Below, piece by piece: positions 49,806-61,402 of a stretch of DNA of 64,000 bases. Position 1 is the first letter of the stretch, and every line of letters starts with the position of its first letter. A program made the translations under genes and the position numbers. Origin of the DNA: Volvariella volvacea V23 (taxonomy: Eukaryota > Basidiomycota > Agaricomycetes > Agaricales > Pluteaceae); contig KB722743.1 in assembly GCA_000349905.1 (NCBI GenBank), positions 536,252 through 600,251 on the forward strand. The letters are read 5' to 3'. Below the pieces are notes generated by a model. That model saw only the letters and a list, made by a program, of their open reading frames with translations, did no database searches and was not told the DNA's origin.

Positions 49806-49875
49806 GATAGAGTCGAGGCCACAAGGGAGACGAGAGTCAGGAGGGCGATTCAGAGGCGGTTTGATATTTAAAAGG

Positions 49876-49885
49876 CCATTTTATA
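49876..49885 (-). promoter_or_regulatory. TATA box of glycogen phosphorylase
   Basis: On the minus strand TATAAAATGG lies about 71 bp before the ATG at 49805, a normal distance. Confidence 0.55.
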
Positions 49886-51601
49886 ATCGACGTCATTGAA
49901 TTTTGTGTATAAACTGGGATTATCATCCAAATTTTCTTTTCCACTTTTCCTCCAGTGCGCATATATTCTGCTTTTTCCTTCTTCTTTCCATACCAGCACA
50001 ACCCCATCCCAAACAACGGACCTTCCGACATCAGTGCGGGGTCGCATGACTGGGCTAGAATGCTATCCTGATGGCAGGCCTCTAAATGCGGCGATAGAGA
50101 CTCCTCAGCCCAAGCCAATCTCAAAATGAGGGTAGGACCCTCATTACGTCGAGTTTACCCTTGATATAATTCCGATTCTGATGATAGAAGATGCATTTAT
50201 CGGCTTTGCGGTAGAAGGCGCCAGCGACCCACGTTCCCCCCAGTACGCCCCGGACTTGACCCATCTTCTATTGCTCCGAAACCTTAACATCTTTCACCTT
50301 GCTATGGACTCTAAATGCCTCTTAAGGTGCGATTCAGGACATTCCAGCAATGGATGGATGCAGATCGGGCTGGTCGAGAGCTGGTCGAGTCGACAAAGGC
50401 ATCAACTGTTGGTATTTCTGGAAGTATCCCACGGTACACAACGGCCCGGCAGGTTCGAGGGACATACGATAGGTGGTGATCGCGAACTTGGCGATTCGCC
50501 CCGAGGGATGACTTCAAGCAGGAATGTCACTTCTTTCCAATCATTACTTGGGGCTGAGCAGAGTTGGGCGACGCGTTATGACGAAACACGCGTGGGGAAG
50601 TTAGTGCAGACCAGTGAGCTACTTCCATGCAACTTTTGCGTGCCCTTCACTGCGATATTTGTCACCGTTGGTATAGTTTTATTCCGTTGGCCTCCTGATG
50701 ATCAAACTGTCCCCAAATGTGGCCTCTTACCCAAAGGTTTTTGAAGAATTAGAGCCGCCGCTTAGCCGCATTACCACCTTTGATGGAATCGCACTACGAG
50801 CAATCGGTTCGCCGTAACCCGCGCATACACCCCGCCCAATTCCAATTGGAGTTGCAATACATCATCAGAGCAAATCAAGAGATGACGCACCCAATTGTAT
50901 TATTACGCCTAAGATCTAATTCCCCATCAGTCACCGAGAGTTAGGGACACTCTAATTCCCCGTGGAATATCGGAAGAGATATGGGCAACCTATAGCCGCT
51001 CTCTGTTCAAATTGTGAGCTTTTAACAAGAAAATTTGCCTTACCTCAACAAATCCCATTTCGTCTCGTCTCGATGCAGAACAAATTTTAAGTTCACTGAT
51101 GCCGGACCAACAATGCTCTTGATGCGGCCACGTTCGCTATTATGATGGGAGGAAGATAGAAGGGAATCAATCCATGTGTTATCTCAAATGATTCGACAGT
51201 TATATAACAAATGTCCTGGGCTGGAGATGAAATCACCCACGCTGTCACCCTTCGTAGGTCTAGGTTCATAGTTCTCAGATGTCGGGTGTCCTTCTTTGCT
51301 GACCCCACGTTTGTCCCAACATCGGCACGAATGAAATCATCAAACCGTAGATCGTCGTCCTCAATACGTGCGGAAATGAAGCGCCCCAATCCGTATGGTA
51401 CCTATGCACAGGCTCGATGTTGCCTTCAATCAATACTGCTAGTCCGAAGAGACCTTGCAAGTGGCTCAAGTGAACCGACGATCTATTTTCGTGTTTAATG
51501 TGAATGTACTTTGATGAGTGCAACCAGTTCCCATGAAGAGTCCAAGTAGCATATCCCACCCAGCGTTCTTCAGCACTCACTGACACCCACTCCTGAAGAG
51601 C
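49886..51601. other. No recognised gene
   Basis: Upstream region of glycogen phosphorylase and flank of the cupredoxin gene. A 187-codon open frame (50181..50744) has no family motif and mixed composition, so it is not called. Confidence 0.4.
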
Positions 51602-52935
51602 GTTGCTGTACACTACTTTCCTATTCTCTGCCTAATATCTTACTTCCTATTGGTTTGTACCGCTCAAGTTACTCATACGGTGAGCTTCGAGTATATTACG
51701 GCAAATAAATGGCTAATAGGAGTATGCAGGTAACAGTGGGTGTCGAAGGAAGCTTCTACAACCCCCCTACAGTATCTGGGCAACAAGGGGATGTTATTTT
51801 ATTCCTTTTCGGCGGAGAGTAAGATGCTGTATGTCCTACGCTCGAAATCACGCTAAATCACGCTTCTTTCAGTATTCACGATGTAACGCAGAGCTCCTTC
51901 AACGCTCCTTGCGCTCCATTGCCGGGGGGATTTAGTAGTGGCTTCCTAGGTCGTAGACCGGACTTTTCTGGTCCAATTCAGGCCTGGCCTTTGGTTTTAA
52001 CGAACGCTAGTGAACGTTGGTGTACTTTGCTTTGCATGATTCTCTTAGATTGACAAATATTTCAACTTTAGCCATCTGGTTTTATTGCGCCGCGACAAGA
52101 CCTACATCGCACTGTGCCACCGGAATAGTTGGGTAGGTGAGCATCCCATTGTTTCCCATGCCGTTATTCATATATTTGGCAACGCAATTAACCCCTCATC
52201 CATCTCGATGTTCAATTCCTTTGTAGATGCTGCGAAAGCTGTAGCTTATTCAACTCGCGAACTTCAGACCTGCATGGCACTTCATTACCTTGTAGATCCC
52301 AACTAGTGCGATGTTATCTGGTGTAGGATCAATTGCCAATGCACACCCAAGTGCAATCTCGACAGACATCTCAAATGGCCCTCTGTCTGCTTCTCGGACA
52401 ACTTCGTCAGAACCTCTCAACACAAACACCGGCTCCTCAGTCATCTTCGCAAACGCTTGTTCAGTCGGTATAAAGTTCCACCCCTTCCCCAGTTCTTGAT
52501 ACGCTTTTACATCCACCTTAGAGTAAACGAGCGATTATCGGTGGTTCCGCTACTGGTATCACCGGACTTGCCTTGATTATTCTCGGGTTGTTCTTCTGCA
52601 CACGGCGCCGCCGATACAGACCTAGCTCATCAGAATGCTTCAAATACGAGGTGCCCACTCATTTTCACGGCAATGATACCACGACTGCGACTAGCACCAC
52701 ACTGTACAATACGCGGTCCGCTAGTTCGTTGCAACCTACCACTATGAGCGGGCAAAGTGGTGGCTTCAGCAATAGACTACGACCCAATCGACCTCTAGGG
52801 CTTTCACTGCATCCCTTCCCGGTAGCTGCTCATGCCGTTGGATATGGAGATAACCCAGCACTAGCGAGTGAAAATGGGCCGGTGTCACGCTCTCGCCCGG
52901 TGGAAGAGCCTACCTTTTCCATTACCGTCCACTAG
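51602..52935 (+). pseudogene. Membrane-anchored cupredoxin-like gene with a defective splice site
   Basis: Encodes a plastocyanin-like fold of the fungal extracellular type: AQVTHT, VTVGVEGSFYNPPTVSGQQG, then HDVTQSSFNAPCAPLPGGF and PIWFYCAA...SHC. It then has a Ser/Thr-rich linker, one membrane helix (AIIGGSATGITGLALIILGL) and a basic stop (RRRRYR) with a cytosolic tail. Exons: ..51679, 51730..51818, 51873..52015, 52072..52132, 52183..52240, 52296..52463, 52522..52935. Six of these seven blocks join with good GT/AG sites; the intron 52133..52182 has the correct donor, phase and 50-nt length but ends in AA instead of AG. No in-frame ATG is found before the signal-like first exon (frame opens after a TGA near 51581). 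These two faults suggest a damaged gene. If spliced otherwise it would be truncated after the copper-site Cys. Confidence 0.65.
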
Positions 52936-53337
52936 GTACGGTAGTAGTATGCAAAGAACGATGATGAACTCGGATCAAGTACTACGAGGAATTTGTGACT
53001 ACATTGAGGGGACGCAGGCTGGGGATTTCGGTTACGTATACGGCGATGAGGGGCATCAAGGACAGACAGGGGTGGAATCGCCTGCACCATCATATCGTCT
53101 TCAGTGATTAGCGGATATAGTGATGGTTGTGCTGTCATTGTTGCAATGGCGGTGGGATTGAACGATCTAAATAGCGCAAGTGATTTGTTTCTCTGCTTTG
53201 ATTAATATTGGATAATTACACACATAGCAAGAGCTAGTCCCTTGGGTTTCTTTTCAAGATCGAAGGAATACAACCAAGTTGGAATAAAAACAATGAGGAA
53301 TAGCAGGTAAGAAAAGTAATGTCATATTCCTCAGCGC

Positions 53338-53910
53338 TCAGATGCTGTTAGCTGGGGACGTCGGCAGTGGCGAGCTGAAGGACGAAGAACTGCTATAAGG
53401 TTAGAAATGCAAAGTGATTAGCATCTGGCCATAACATCTATATGCATTGCATTGACGCTACCTTGCAGTTGAAGTAGTCCTCTCAGTGGAATCGTACTTG
53501 GGGGGAATCGAATAACTGGATGAAGACTGCGGTGCCCCGCCACCGCTATTGGAGGTCGATATCGATTTGATACTTCCCAATCCGCCCACGACTCCACCAA
53601 TAATGGAGACGACGACGATGAACACACCAACCCCGGCGATAGTCGCTATGCCCTTCCCCGTTCGCCAAAATGGCATCTCCCTCTCCGATATTGGTTCCCC
53701 ATGCGGGAAGTCCTTTAAAATCGAGAAAAAGAGCAAGGACGGTTGCAACCAATGGTACGGTTTCATGTAAGCGCTCTAAGAACTCACTTTGGCTTTCTTA
53801 GCTGGAGATGTAGTTGATGCGCCGTCCCCAGTATTGGCAGGCGCATTGCCGTAGGCAAGTTTCAGCAGTGCGAGATCGTAAGAGGCGTTACTCGTAGAAG
53901 TCGAAGCCAT
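53338..53910 (-). CDS. Array gene 1: short single-pass membrane protein
   Basis: No named family. Exons 53788..53910, 53462..53712 and 53338..53392 give 142 residues. Order: N-terminal Ser-rich start with YDLALLKLAYGN (about 11-22), a polar linker, EREMPFWRTGKG just before one membrane helix (IATIAGVGVFIVVVSIIGG), then a Gly/Ser-rich tail ending in a Pro/Ser exon. There is no signal peptide; basic residues precede the helix, so a type II topology (N-terminus inside) is likely. First of the array in coordinate order and the most diverged of the small copies. It lies 0.4 kb downstream of the cupredoxin gene. Confidence 0.7.
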
Positions 53911-54620
53911 GAATAAAAATAGCTCGTAAAAGTGAGTTCAATGGCAGGAGGTGACCGAGGAAAGTGTGGGGTTGGAATTCGGTTCCCTCCTCCCTTTCTA
54001 GCTCGACAGGGGTTCATTCAGTCTGTCATGGCAGCAACGAGCAATAATGGAGACCTTTGACCCTAAGATATATGTATGAGTGGCGCTACCCTGATGATAG
54101 ATTGAATTCCAGCGAAAACTCGGAAAGCTGTTGGCCGCCGCTGCACCACGAAGAAAGGACTAATCAAGATATGTCCAGGAATTGACTACTGCTCCAGGTT
54201 AGCACCAAGTGCCCTTCATCACTCATGGGCAGATACCGGTGAACTACCGGGTATCATATATCATCACCAATTCAAGGAACGAAGGCACCACCTTAGCTCA
54301 AACTGTGCCTTCCTTGAGACAGTCCTTGGATAACGCCACTGATTTCAGGTGATATCCATGGGATCCGTGGAGAAAAAGTACCAACCTGCGTGATTAACGA
54401 TGGATGGAATTAAATCGTTTTCCTGCAACAATATCCAGCGATACCCAGCGATTCAGTGCAAAGTATCGAGTATAAATACAGGCGGATCGGAATAAATACA
54501 AGGACAACACTAGTAGTTGGTGGACGGGATGTGACGGACTCATATAAAACGAAAGCAAGCACTAAAAGTGAGAAAAGTGAGTTTGGAGGTAGATGGTACC
54601 CAACCTGGCTTTCCCATGAT

Positions 54621-55070
54621 TCACTTATATATATCCCCCGTTGTGGTAAGCGGTACTTCGTCACCTTTAAGGCCAATAGAAACATCTGGCAACGCCGTTG
54701 ACTCCGATGAGTCTGATTCCTGCGGGTGATAATCCGCGTCATCCCTCTGAACTACTTTATCAACAACTACCCCAACAATAACACAGACGATGACAAGTAT
54801 AGATATTCCAATCATAATCGCTTTGCCCTTCCATGTTCGCCAGAATGGCATCTTCATCTGGGTTGACTCAGCCACAGGGAGAGTCCCTGAATTAAATCTT
54901 TTTTCTTCAGCCCAAACAACTGAATAATTTTCTATGACGGAATAGCTTTAGGGACTCACACTGGAGTTTTTGATTGGTATCTGATTCGTCGTGTCATTGG
55001 CAATTTGGCCTTGATGGTAGGCTGTTTGAAGGAGCGCAAAGTCATAAGGAGTATCGCTTGTCGGGGACAT
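54621..55070 (-). CDS. Array gene 2: short single-pass membrane protein
   Basis: Exons 54962..55070 and 54886..54621 give 124 residues. The start MSPTSDTPYDFALLQTAYHQ shows the family's N-terminal motif. KMPFWRTWKGK (about 50-60) precedes the helix IMIGISILVIVCVIVGVVV. The tail is acidic and Ser-rich and ends in a stop at 54621, without the third exon seen in copies 1 and 4. The donor at 54961 (GTGTGA) rather than the better-looking GTGAGT two bases later is required to keep the frame. The upstream part of the second exon is nearly identical to the relic at 57106-57294. Confidence 0.7.
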
Positions 55071-55987
55071 GACGACCGTAAGCTGTAGAAGGATGACCAG
55101 TGAGGAGGGCTGTTATAATGAAGCCTTGAATGCCACTCGTATTTGCCTGGAGCTCATCCAGCCTGTGACTACACAGTGTGTAGATCGGGGCTTTTCAAGT
55201 TACATTTTTATGTAAGTAGATGTCCTCCCATAAGATTAAAGCCAATAACCACTGAAGAAGACCGAATAGCTTGTGAAGGATATGGTATAGATCATGTTTC
55301 CGCCTATTTCGATTCCCTATGGTACCATTGGCTCTAGGGGGGCCTGGAAACCCAATCCACAGTACAAAATGCACCTCCAGATTGACGACCCGTTTCTTGT
55401 GCGGCGTTGACCACGTCTTGAAGGTTAACCTCCGGAGCGCTACGGTGTGAGCAAATGCGACACCCAGCCCCACCAGTCGAAAGTCTGCACAGTCAGTCCT
55501 GCTTGAGTCCTGCCTGCGACCTTTACAAAGTGATACCCAGGGCTTACATGCGAAGTGCAACGACAACAATGAAAAAGTATAGACAATGGAATACGACGAA
55601 TACAAAAGTAATGGAGGGTTCATATACAGGCAACCCAACACGACAAAAGCAAAAGATAGTGGAAAACAAGTGTTCCGCCTTCGTTTGACCTGTCACCTAT
55701 CTTCAACCTTACATTTCTTCCTGGTTACAATATAAGTGGTAGATTTGCACGCCTTGAATATTGGCTGTGAAGATGCGCCTGCATTCTCTGGGAAAATAAC
55801 GGAATATCGGTGGGTAAGGGTGAAAGTGACTTTAACAAGGGCACCAGGGATGGAACTATCGCTAAACGAGCAAGCCTATCGGGCTGGGCCTATAGTAGGC
55901 TGTGGGGCTGGCTATAAATAGAAAATAAAGTGGAATACAAAAGATTAGAATACCAAGGCCTCAAAATACTAGGCCATCCAAACCGAC

Positions 55988-56399
55988 TTACATGGTATCG
56001 GTGGGTTTTGGCCCGATTGATATTTCTGGCACAGAAGTCACTTGCCCTTCATCTGGTGTGAATTGTGAGTTGTTCTGCCGCCGGGCCAGGCCGCCAACAA
56101 CACCGCCAACAACAACACCGCCAACAACAGCAGCGACAATAACCAGCACTAAGAAGCCAACAATGATGACTTTGCCCTTGCGCGTTCTCCAGAATGGCGT
56201 CTTCTTCACCTCTACCGCCTCAGCTTGAGTTGCCTCTGTATGACCTTCCACCCAAGACAAAACGTAGGAATAGAACTACGATGAGTCTCCCGTCAGGCAA
56301 CCACTAAAGGGCTTACCTACCGGTGCCGGATTTGAAGCGACATTATTATTCGTGCCCGAGCTCCGATCGTTGAAGGAGTGCGAGATCATACACAGGCAT
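55988..56399 (-). pseudogene. Array gene 3: membrane protein copy with damaged first exon
   Basis: The second exon is intact: KKTPFWRTRKGK, then the helix VIIVGFLVLVIVAAVVGGVV with repeated GGVV, a short Arg-Gln linker and VTSVPEISIGPKP. The first exon (56317..56399) starts MPVYDLALLQ like copy 4 but lacks eight bases (CTGGCTTA in copy 4). It therefore shifts frame and stops after about 17 residues. It may be dead, or may use another start to make only the membrane part. Confidence 0.6.
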
Positions 56400-57105
56400 G
56401 GGGGTGCCCTAAGAATAGACTGCATTAAAAATATCAAAGTGGAGACCGTTGGCACAAATTGAGCCTCATATACTCCTTGTAACCATGAGCAGTTGACCCC
56501 CCATTGTGACAAAAGCACGGGTGTGCGTAGTCCGCCTTTAACCTTATTCAATGCTACCAAGTTAAGGCGGATTCCAATCATGCAGTATACAGCCGCATGC
56601 TACGACCAAAGTAAAAATGCCGTACATGTAAAAAACGTCCGAGAAGAAAAGATGAATATGCCGCAGCCGTTCCGGTGTGGCGTTGTTTTGGCGTAGTAAC
56701 GGTTGCAACCGTTCAACACGTCGTGTTAATAGATAGAGATCTTCCACCTCATGCCCAGACCTCACGGCTTGCCAAATGCGATATAACTATGCAAGGAAAG
56801 TTATGCTGTCAGGTATCAACTGCCGGGACTGAGGATTTTGAGTGGCTCTAGCTGCCACAGGACCTATAGCTACTTCCAATCCGTTTCTCGAAGGGCAGAC
56901 AATATCTAGTAAATCTAGAGGATCAGAGCATGGTGTATATGGTGTATGCAGCGTGTGACATCAAGAACGTAACTGCCAGTGCCTGCTGTAGTAGCAACCA
57001 AATAGCACCGCTGTGTATGGAATGAGCTGAGTATATGCTCTAGGGTGGAAGGAAGCATCAGGACGTACCTAAATACAAATGGTGAGGTTAGCCTCCACTC
57101 AGGAG

Positions 57106-57294
57106 ACAAACAATTCGACTGAGCCATCTGCTCCGTTACAAGGAGAAATAGCATCGAGGTCGGGAATAGTGACAGGGGTTTCCTACTACCGCAGATGCCG
57201 ACAGTCAGATATTCCTATCATAATTGCTTTGCCCTTCCATGTTCGCCAGAAAGTCACCCTCATCCGGATTGATCCAGCTGCAGGGAGAGTCCCT
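57106..57294 (-). pseudogene. Relic of an array gene (second exon with internal deletion)
   Basis: The plus-strand complement of 57294 downwards repeats the acceptor side of array gene 2, with GTLP and FWRTWKGKAIMIGIS. It then loses the membrane helix and resumes with a VTIPDL-like tail. No first exon and no continuous frame, so it is a remnant. Confidence 0.65.
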
Positions 57295-57524
57295 AAGCTA
57301 GATGTTTTTTCTTCAACTTATTATAATGAATCTTTCGTGTGATCGTCTTAAGAGACAGCTATTTAAAGCAATCAATCCTCTGCTCTAGTTCTATAATTAC
57401 ATGTACTCAAATTGAAAGAAGTAAGGGCCAGTAATACAGGCAGTACTAATAACGACAGAAGAGTGGGTAGCGGGTAACCCAGGTGTCAGACATGTCAGAA
57501 TAAGCTAGTGTTCCCCAAGCACAT

Positions 57525-58059
57525 TCAAAGCAAATAACGACTGGGAGTTGGCAGTGTCGTATCCTCGGTTGCATAGAAACTACAAATAAAATTTAAAAAA
57601 CCAAAAATACCATGGTTTAAAATTGTATATTGTCCAAGTCAGCTTACCTGGGGAGCTCGTAATCCTTTGGGGGCATTGTTAGTGTTGGATATGAAATACC
57701 TCCACCTTGTGCAGGTGTGGGTTGCAACTCGGAGTTGCTCCGAGTCTGCCGTCGGACCAAGCCACCAACAACACCACCAACAACAGCAGCGACGATAACC
57801 AGCGCCAATATACCAATCATAATCGCCTTACCCTTCCGCGTTCTCCAGAGTGGCACCTTCCTCACGCCACCTGCTTCAGCTTGGGTCGTCTCTACAGGTT
57901 CTTCCGTCTACGAAGGGGACAGAATTTTCGACGAGTCCTCTGCTGAGCAAACGCCGGAAGACTCACTTTAGGCTTTTCGTGATTTGGAGTTCCATTGCTA
58001 TTCGTGGCTGGGGCCTGGTCGTAAGCCAGTTGAAGGAGCGCAAGGTCATATGCGGGCAT
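57525..58059 (-). CDS. Array gene 4: short single-pass membrane protein
   Basis: Exons 57967..58059, 57648..57907 and 57525..57579 give 135 residues. MPAYDLALLQLAYDQAPATN at the N-terminus, a polar linker with TTQAEAGG, VPLWRTRKGK, helix IMIGILALVIVAAVVGGVVG, then RRQ and a Pro-rich tail; the last exon encodes an LPTP-containing end. Predicted type II membrane protein with about 60 residues outside. The glycine-rich end of the helix (GGVVGG) is shared with copies 1, 3 and 5 and could promote helix packing; this is an inference. It is the intact sister of copy 3. Confidence 0.75.
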
Positions 58060-58759
58060 AGCGATATTCTAAGAATAGGTCACGTTAAGGATGTCTAAGG
58101 GGAAGAGGTGCAAGCTAGGCCCCATATAAGCCTCGTGTCCGTAAGCAGCTGGCTCCATTGTCACAACCGCATAGGTGTGCGGAGGACCCTTTAGCGTCAC
58201 TTCTTGCGTGGCGTTGATCTTCGGTTTACCCTATTAAAGGCTGCCGAAAAGACAGACCCCCGTAACGGAGGTGCGGTGGAATGCTACTGCCAAAGCAAGG
58301 GTGTAAAGAATATTGAAAGCGGAAAGATGAATAGATCTCAGCCGTCCCGGTGTGGCGTAGTAACGGTTGCAGCCGTTTAAGACAGTTCTATTAAATTAAT
58401 GAATAAAGAACTTTCACCTCATGCCCAGACTCATGGCTCACCGCGATGCGAGAGCACAAGTACCATTATCGGGTGCTAACCAGCAGTGGTGAGAATCTCA
58501 AGTGACTCTAGCTGCCACAGGGCTTTCTTCCGTTCCGTTGCTTGGAGTCAAAGGGCAAGTCGTGTCTAGTAAATAGAAGCAAACCAGATAATCGAGATAT
58601 CGCGTTTATGATATATATGGTGTGCAAGATAGCCTTACCAAAAACGTAGCCTGTCGTGCACCTACTGTAGTAGCAACCGAGGTGGGTGTGGTAGTACCAC
58701 CGTGTGCGTGAAGCGGGCCAGGCATGTGCTCTAGAGTAGAGGAAAGCATCTGGGCCTAA

Positions 58760-58920
58760 ATGTAAGTGCTTGGGTTCGACTCCATCCAGAAAATGAGGGA
58801 TTTGTACGAGTCGTCTGCTCCGTTATAAGAAATGAATAGCCTCGGGTCGAGAACAATGACAGGAGGCTTCTCCGCCCATTGCTGGCAGTCCTCAACCCGA
58901 TGTCTGTATATCGGATGGCG
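58760..58920 (-). pseudogene. Second relic of an array gene
   Basis: Aligns with the end of the relic at 57106..57294: VIVLDPRLFISYNGADDS here against VTIPDLDAISPCNGADGS there. No PFWRT block or membrane helix remains, so it is a tail fragment only. Confidence 0.5.
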
Positions 58921-58960
58921 TAGCGTGGACAGTAGTGAAGGACTGTACATTCACCCTAAA

Positions 58961-59950
58961 AAATCTCGTATTGATCATATCAGCTCTTTGAATACTCTCC
59001 AGAACAATAGGATTTGCGAGAATAATCCACCGGCCATTTCTGAGGCTCGGGCAGAGGTGAGAGCACAACAAGCTCTCTAAATAGGGCTCGTTATGCTTCA
59101 TTATTGGGAGTGACGAGACTAGGGCTTCGAGAGCAGGCGTCGAAGGCTAAATTGGTTTAGGCCACTGCCAGTGACACAGGGCAATGGCCGCAGCTGCCGA
59201 TAAGTCAACCCTTCACTTCACGGTCATATATTTTGCCGCAGAAAAATGACGCACCCATCGGCTCATCAGCCGTGCTTAGGCCCCCATCGCAGTTCTATTG
59301 TCCATTGCGCCCCGCCGAAAAGCGGGCGCTCGACGAGGGCTTTGGGGTCTAAGGTCGTCTCGATGCAAGTTGAGCAGTTGGCGCTCGTTCCGAGCTTCTT
59401 GGCACCATCTTGCGAGCTTGATAATCTCGATAGTAGTAGTATATCGCGGCAACAGTGACATTTGTACAAGCTTTCCATTGCACATTTTGCGCACGACAAC
59501 ATAGAGGGAAGAGGAGGAAAGCGTAGATCGAATAAAAAGGAAAGGTATAGAATTGTCCGTTGGGTCACCGATTAGGAAAAAGGGGGATAGTAAAAAAAGT
59601 GTATGCCAGGAACGAAGAGGAGCATGAGAGTGACAAGCAGTAGATGAGTCATTATCAACGTTCATGAACATATTGAACTAGGTAGGGCTTATCGTTGGTG
59701 AGTGAAGAGGTAGCAAGGGGGGTGTAAGTATAAGCTGTAGATAGTGGGAAAAATTAATAAGGAAATTGGGGAGGAGGGGGTAGATTGTCTCCAACCATGA
59801 GAACAGTTAATTGCAGCAAGCTTCGGGGTATTCCAAACGACGTGAGAGATGTCATGAACTAGCACGACCGATGTAGTTACCCAGAGCAGAGAAAGGCGAC
59901 CCTCCCTTTCCTCATAAACAAAATACTTCCAAGCCCAACAGTAATATGTC
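58961..59950. other. No recognised gene
   Basis: Lies between relic and array gene 5 and should include the 3' UTR of gene 5. Open frames here are short and featureless. Confidence 0.4.
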
Positions 59951-60660
59951 CTAGTGATAATGGCTCCCTTTGGTATCTGGCTTGATGACGAAGGCATCTC
60001 CTCGCATTATACCACCCGTGGGACTGGCATCCTGGTTCATTTGTCCAGCTTCACTGCCGCGTGGATCAGTGTTCGTCTGTGTGGGCTCTGCTCCGCTCGG
60101 GATGCCATTTACGTCCGAACCCTTGGGAGGGATGGGAACCTCTGCAGTAGGAGTCGCGATCGTGCCATCTTGCCCGTCCGACTCACTTGAAGACGAGGAA
60201 TTATTGTTTCTGCCAACGGTACCACCGACAGCTCCGCCTATCACGGCTCCCAATACAGCAATTACGGCAATTACAATGATAACAATCCCCTTCGTCGTTC
60301 TCCAAAAGGGTACTTTCTTTTCAGGGTAATAATCCGCATCGTCGATAGTTGTTGGCGGTCGAGAACCCGACCGGGGTTGTGCGAGTTCGGGATCACTTGC
60401 TGCGGCTGGCGCAGGCTCTGGTTTTCTTACGGGCGCGAGGATTTCTGTCGTATATCCTTCCTACAAAACGAACAGGAGGGGCACCACGAGCGAGGACGGC
60501 CATTGGGAGAGGAACAAGGGGTTGGAAAATGGGCGCCACAGTGAGTAACTTGGAATACGAACAAGCCATCACTGGATCAACACACCTGGAGCTGCTTTTT
60601 CGTCGCCGCTGGCGCCGAAGCTAGGAGATTGTGGTCATAGTGGCCCGTTGTCGATGGCAT
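59951..60660 (-). CDS. Array gene 5: single-pass membrane protein, longer member
   Basis: Exons 60586..60660 and 59951..60460 (intron 125 nt) give 194 residues. The N-terminus MPSTTGHYDHNLLASAPAAT keeps only part of the family motif. A longer Pro/Ala-rich cytosolic segment follows, then EKKVPFWRTTKG, the helix IVIIVIAVIAVLGAVIGGAV and GGTVGRNNN, and a Ser/Thr/Pro-rich tail of about 100 residues. Same topology prediction as the smaller copies. It is at the far end of the array and appears to be the most distant complete member. Confidence 0.75.
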
Positions 60661-61402
60661 GGCGAATGGAGAACTTCAAGCCCAAAACCAGTGAAAACCG
60701 AGGGGGGTAGAGAGGCGATGGGGGACGATTGGCCTGAGTGGTGTTGGAACAGTAGTCCAGCTAATGGTCAATGGAAGGGAGAACGTGGGCGGTGTGTTGG
60801 GGGGCTGAGGGTCGTAACAACAACAAAGGGAACGGGCGCCAAAGCGGTTCTTCGACGGCACTCAAGTTGGCCAGTGGAGACACAGCCTTGTGATGGCAAG
60901 CTTTATTTGGTTGGACAACCCATCAAAAATCAGGCCATCAGGCACCGGGTTGCGGGAATAGGGTCTGTGGCAATCGCAGCATCTGCCTAGTTCGACAGGC
61001 CCTTCCTTTCCTGTGCACAAGCGGCCTGCTCAGATGACGAGAGTTACGGCTATAATTAACCTTCTCTATTCATTGTTTTGGTGTTCGACAAGTTGGAAAT
61101 CCATCTCGAACGAACGTGGCGGATACGGTGGAGGATAATGGAGATTACAGAAGCGGAGCCAAAAAGCGGCAGCAACACCCGGGCGGTGCGGCAAATCGCG
61201 ACCGACTCCTATCGGCCTGGCCATGGAAGCAAATGCAAAGCAGTGCCAGACCTTGTGGGACCGGTCAAGACCTCTCGTCCGCGAGATCACCTCAACCACT
61301 GTGCTCAAGACATCAGGCCATAATTATCGAAAATGATCATCAACTCGATTATCCAAAACAACTGAAACGACATGCTGAGGTATGAAACGCGATTCCAAAG
61401 TT
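60661..61402. other. Intergenic between array gene 5 and POLD3
   Basis: Upstream region of array gene 5 and 3' flank of POLD3; no gene supported. Confidence 0.5.

Larger units (their letters stand above)
55930..57350. repeat. Tandem duplication unit, left copy
   Basis: Matches 57525..58960 at an offset of about 1.66-1.69 kb. Matching landmarks: start codons 56399 and 58059, TAGTAACGGTTGC at about 56694 and 58365, GTAGTAGCAACC at about 56986 and 58669. The unit contains one membrane-protein gene, about 0.6 kb of upstream non-coding DNA and a relic. Confidence 0.7.
57525..58960. repeat. Tandem duplication unit, right copy
   Basis: Counterpart of 55930..57350. It differs by scattered substitutions and small indels, and the gene it carries has an undamaged first exon. 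Confidence 0.7.

Noticed and set aside
50181..50744. 187-codon open frame on the plus strand
   Set aside because: No motif, no plausible splicing partner and no similarity to anything else in the window.
51275..51613. 112-codon open frame on the minus strand
   Set aside because: Lacks an ATG start, has no family motif and lies in the flank of the cupredoxin gene on the other strand.
58773..58783. GGTTCGACTCC, a perfect polymerase III B-box consensus
   Set aside because: No cloverleaf forms, no A box precedes it, and it lies in a relic of the membrane-protein array.
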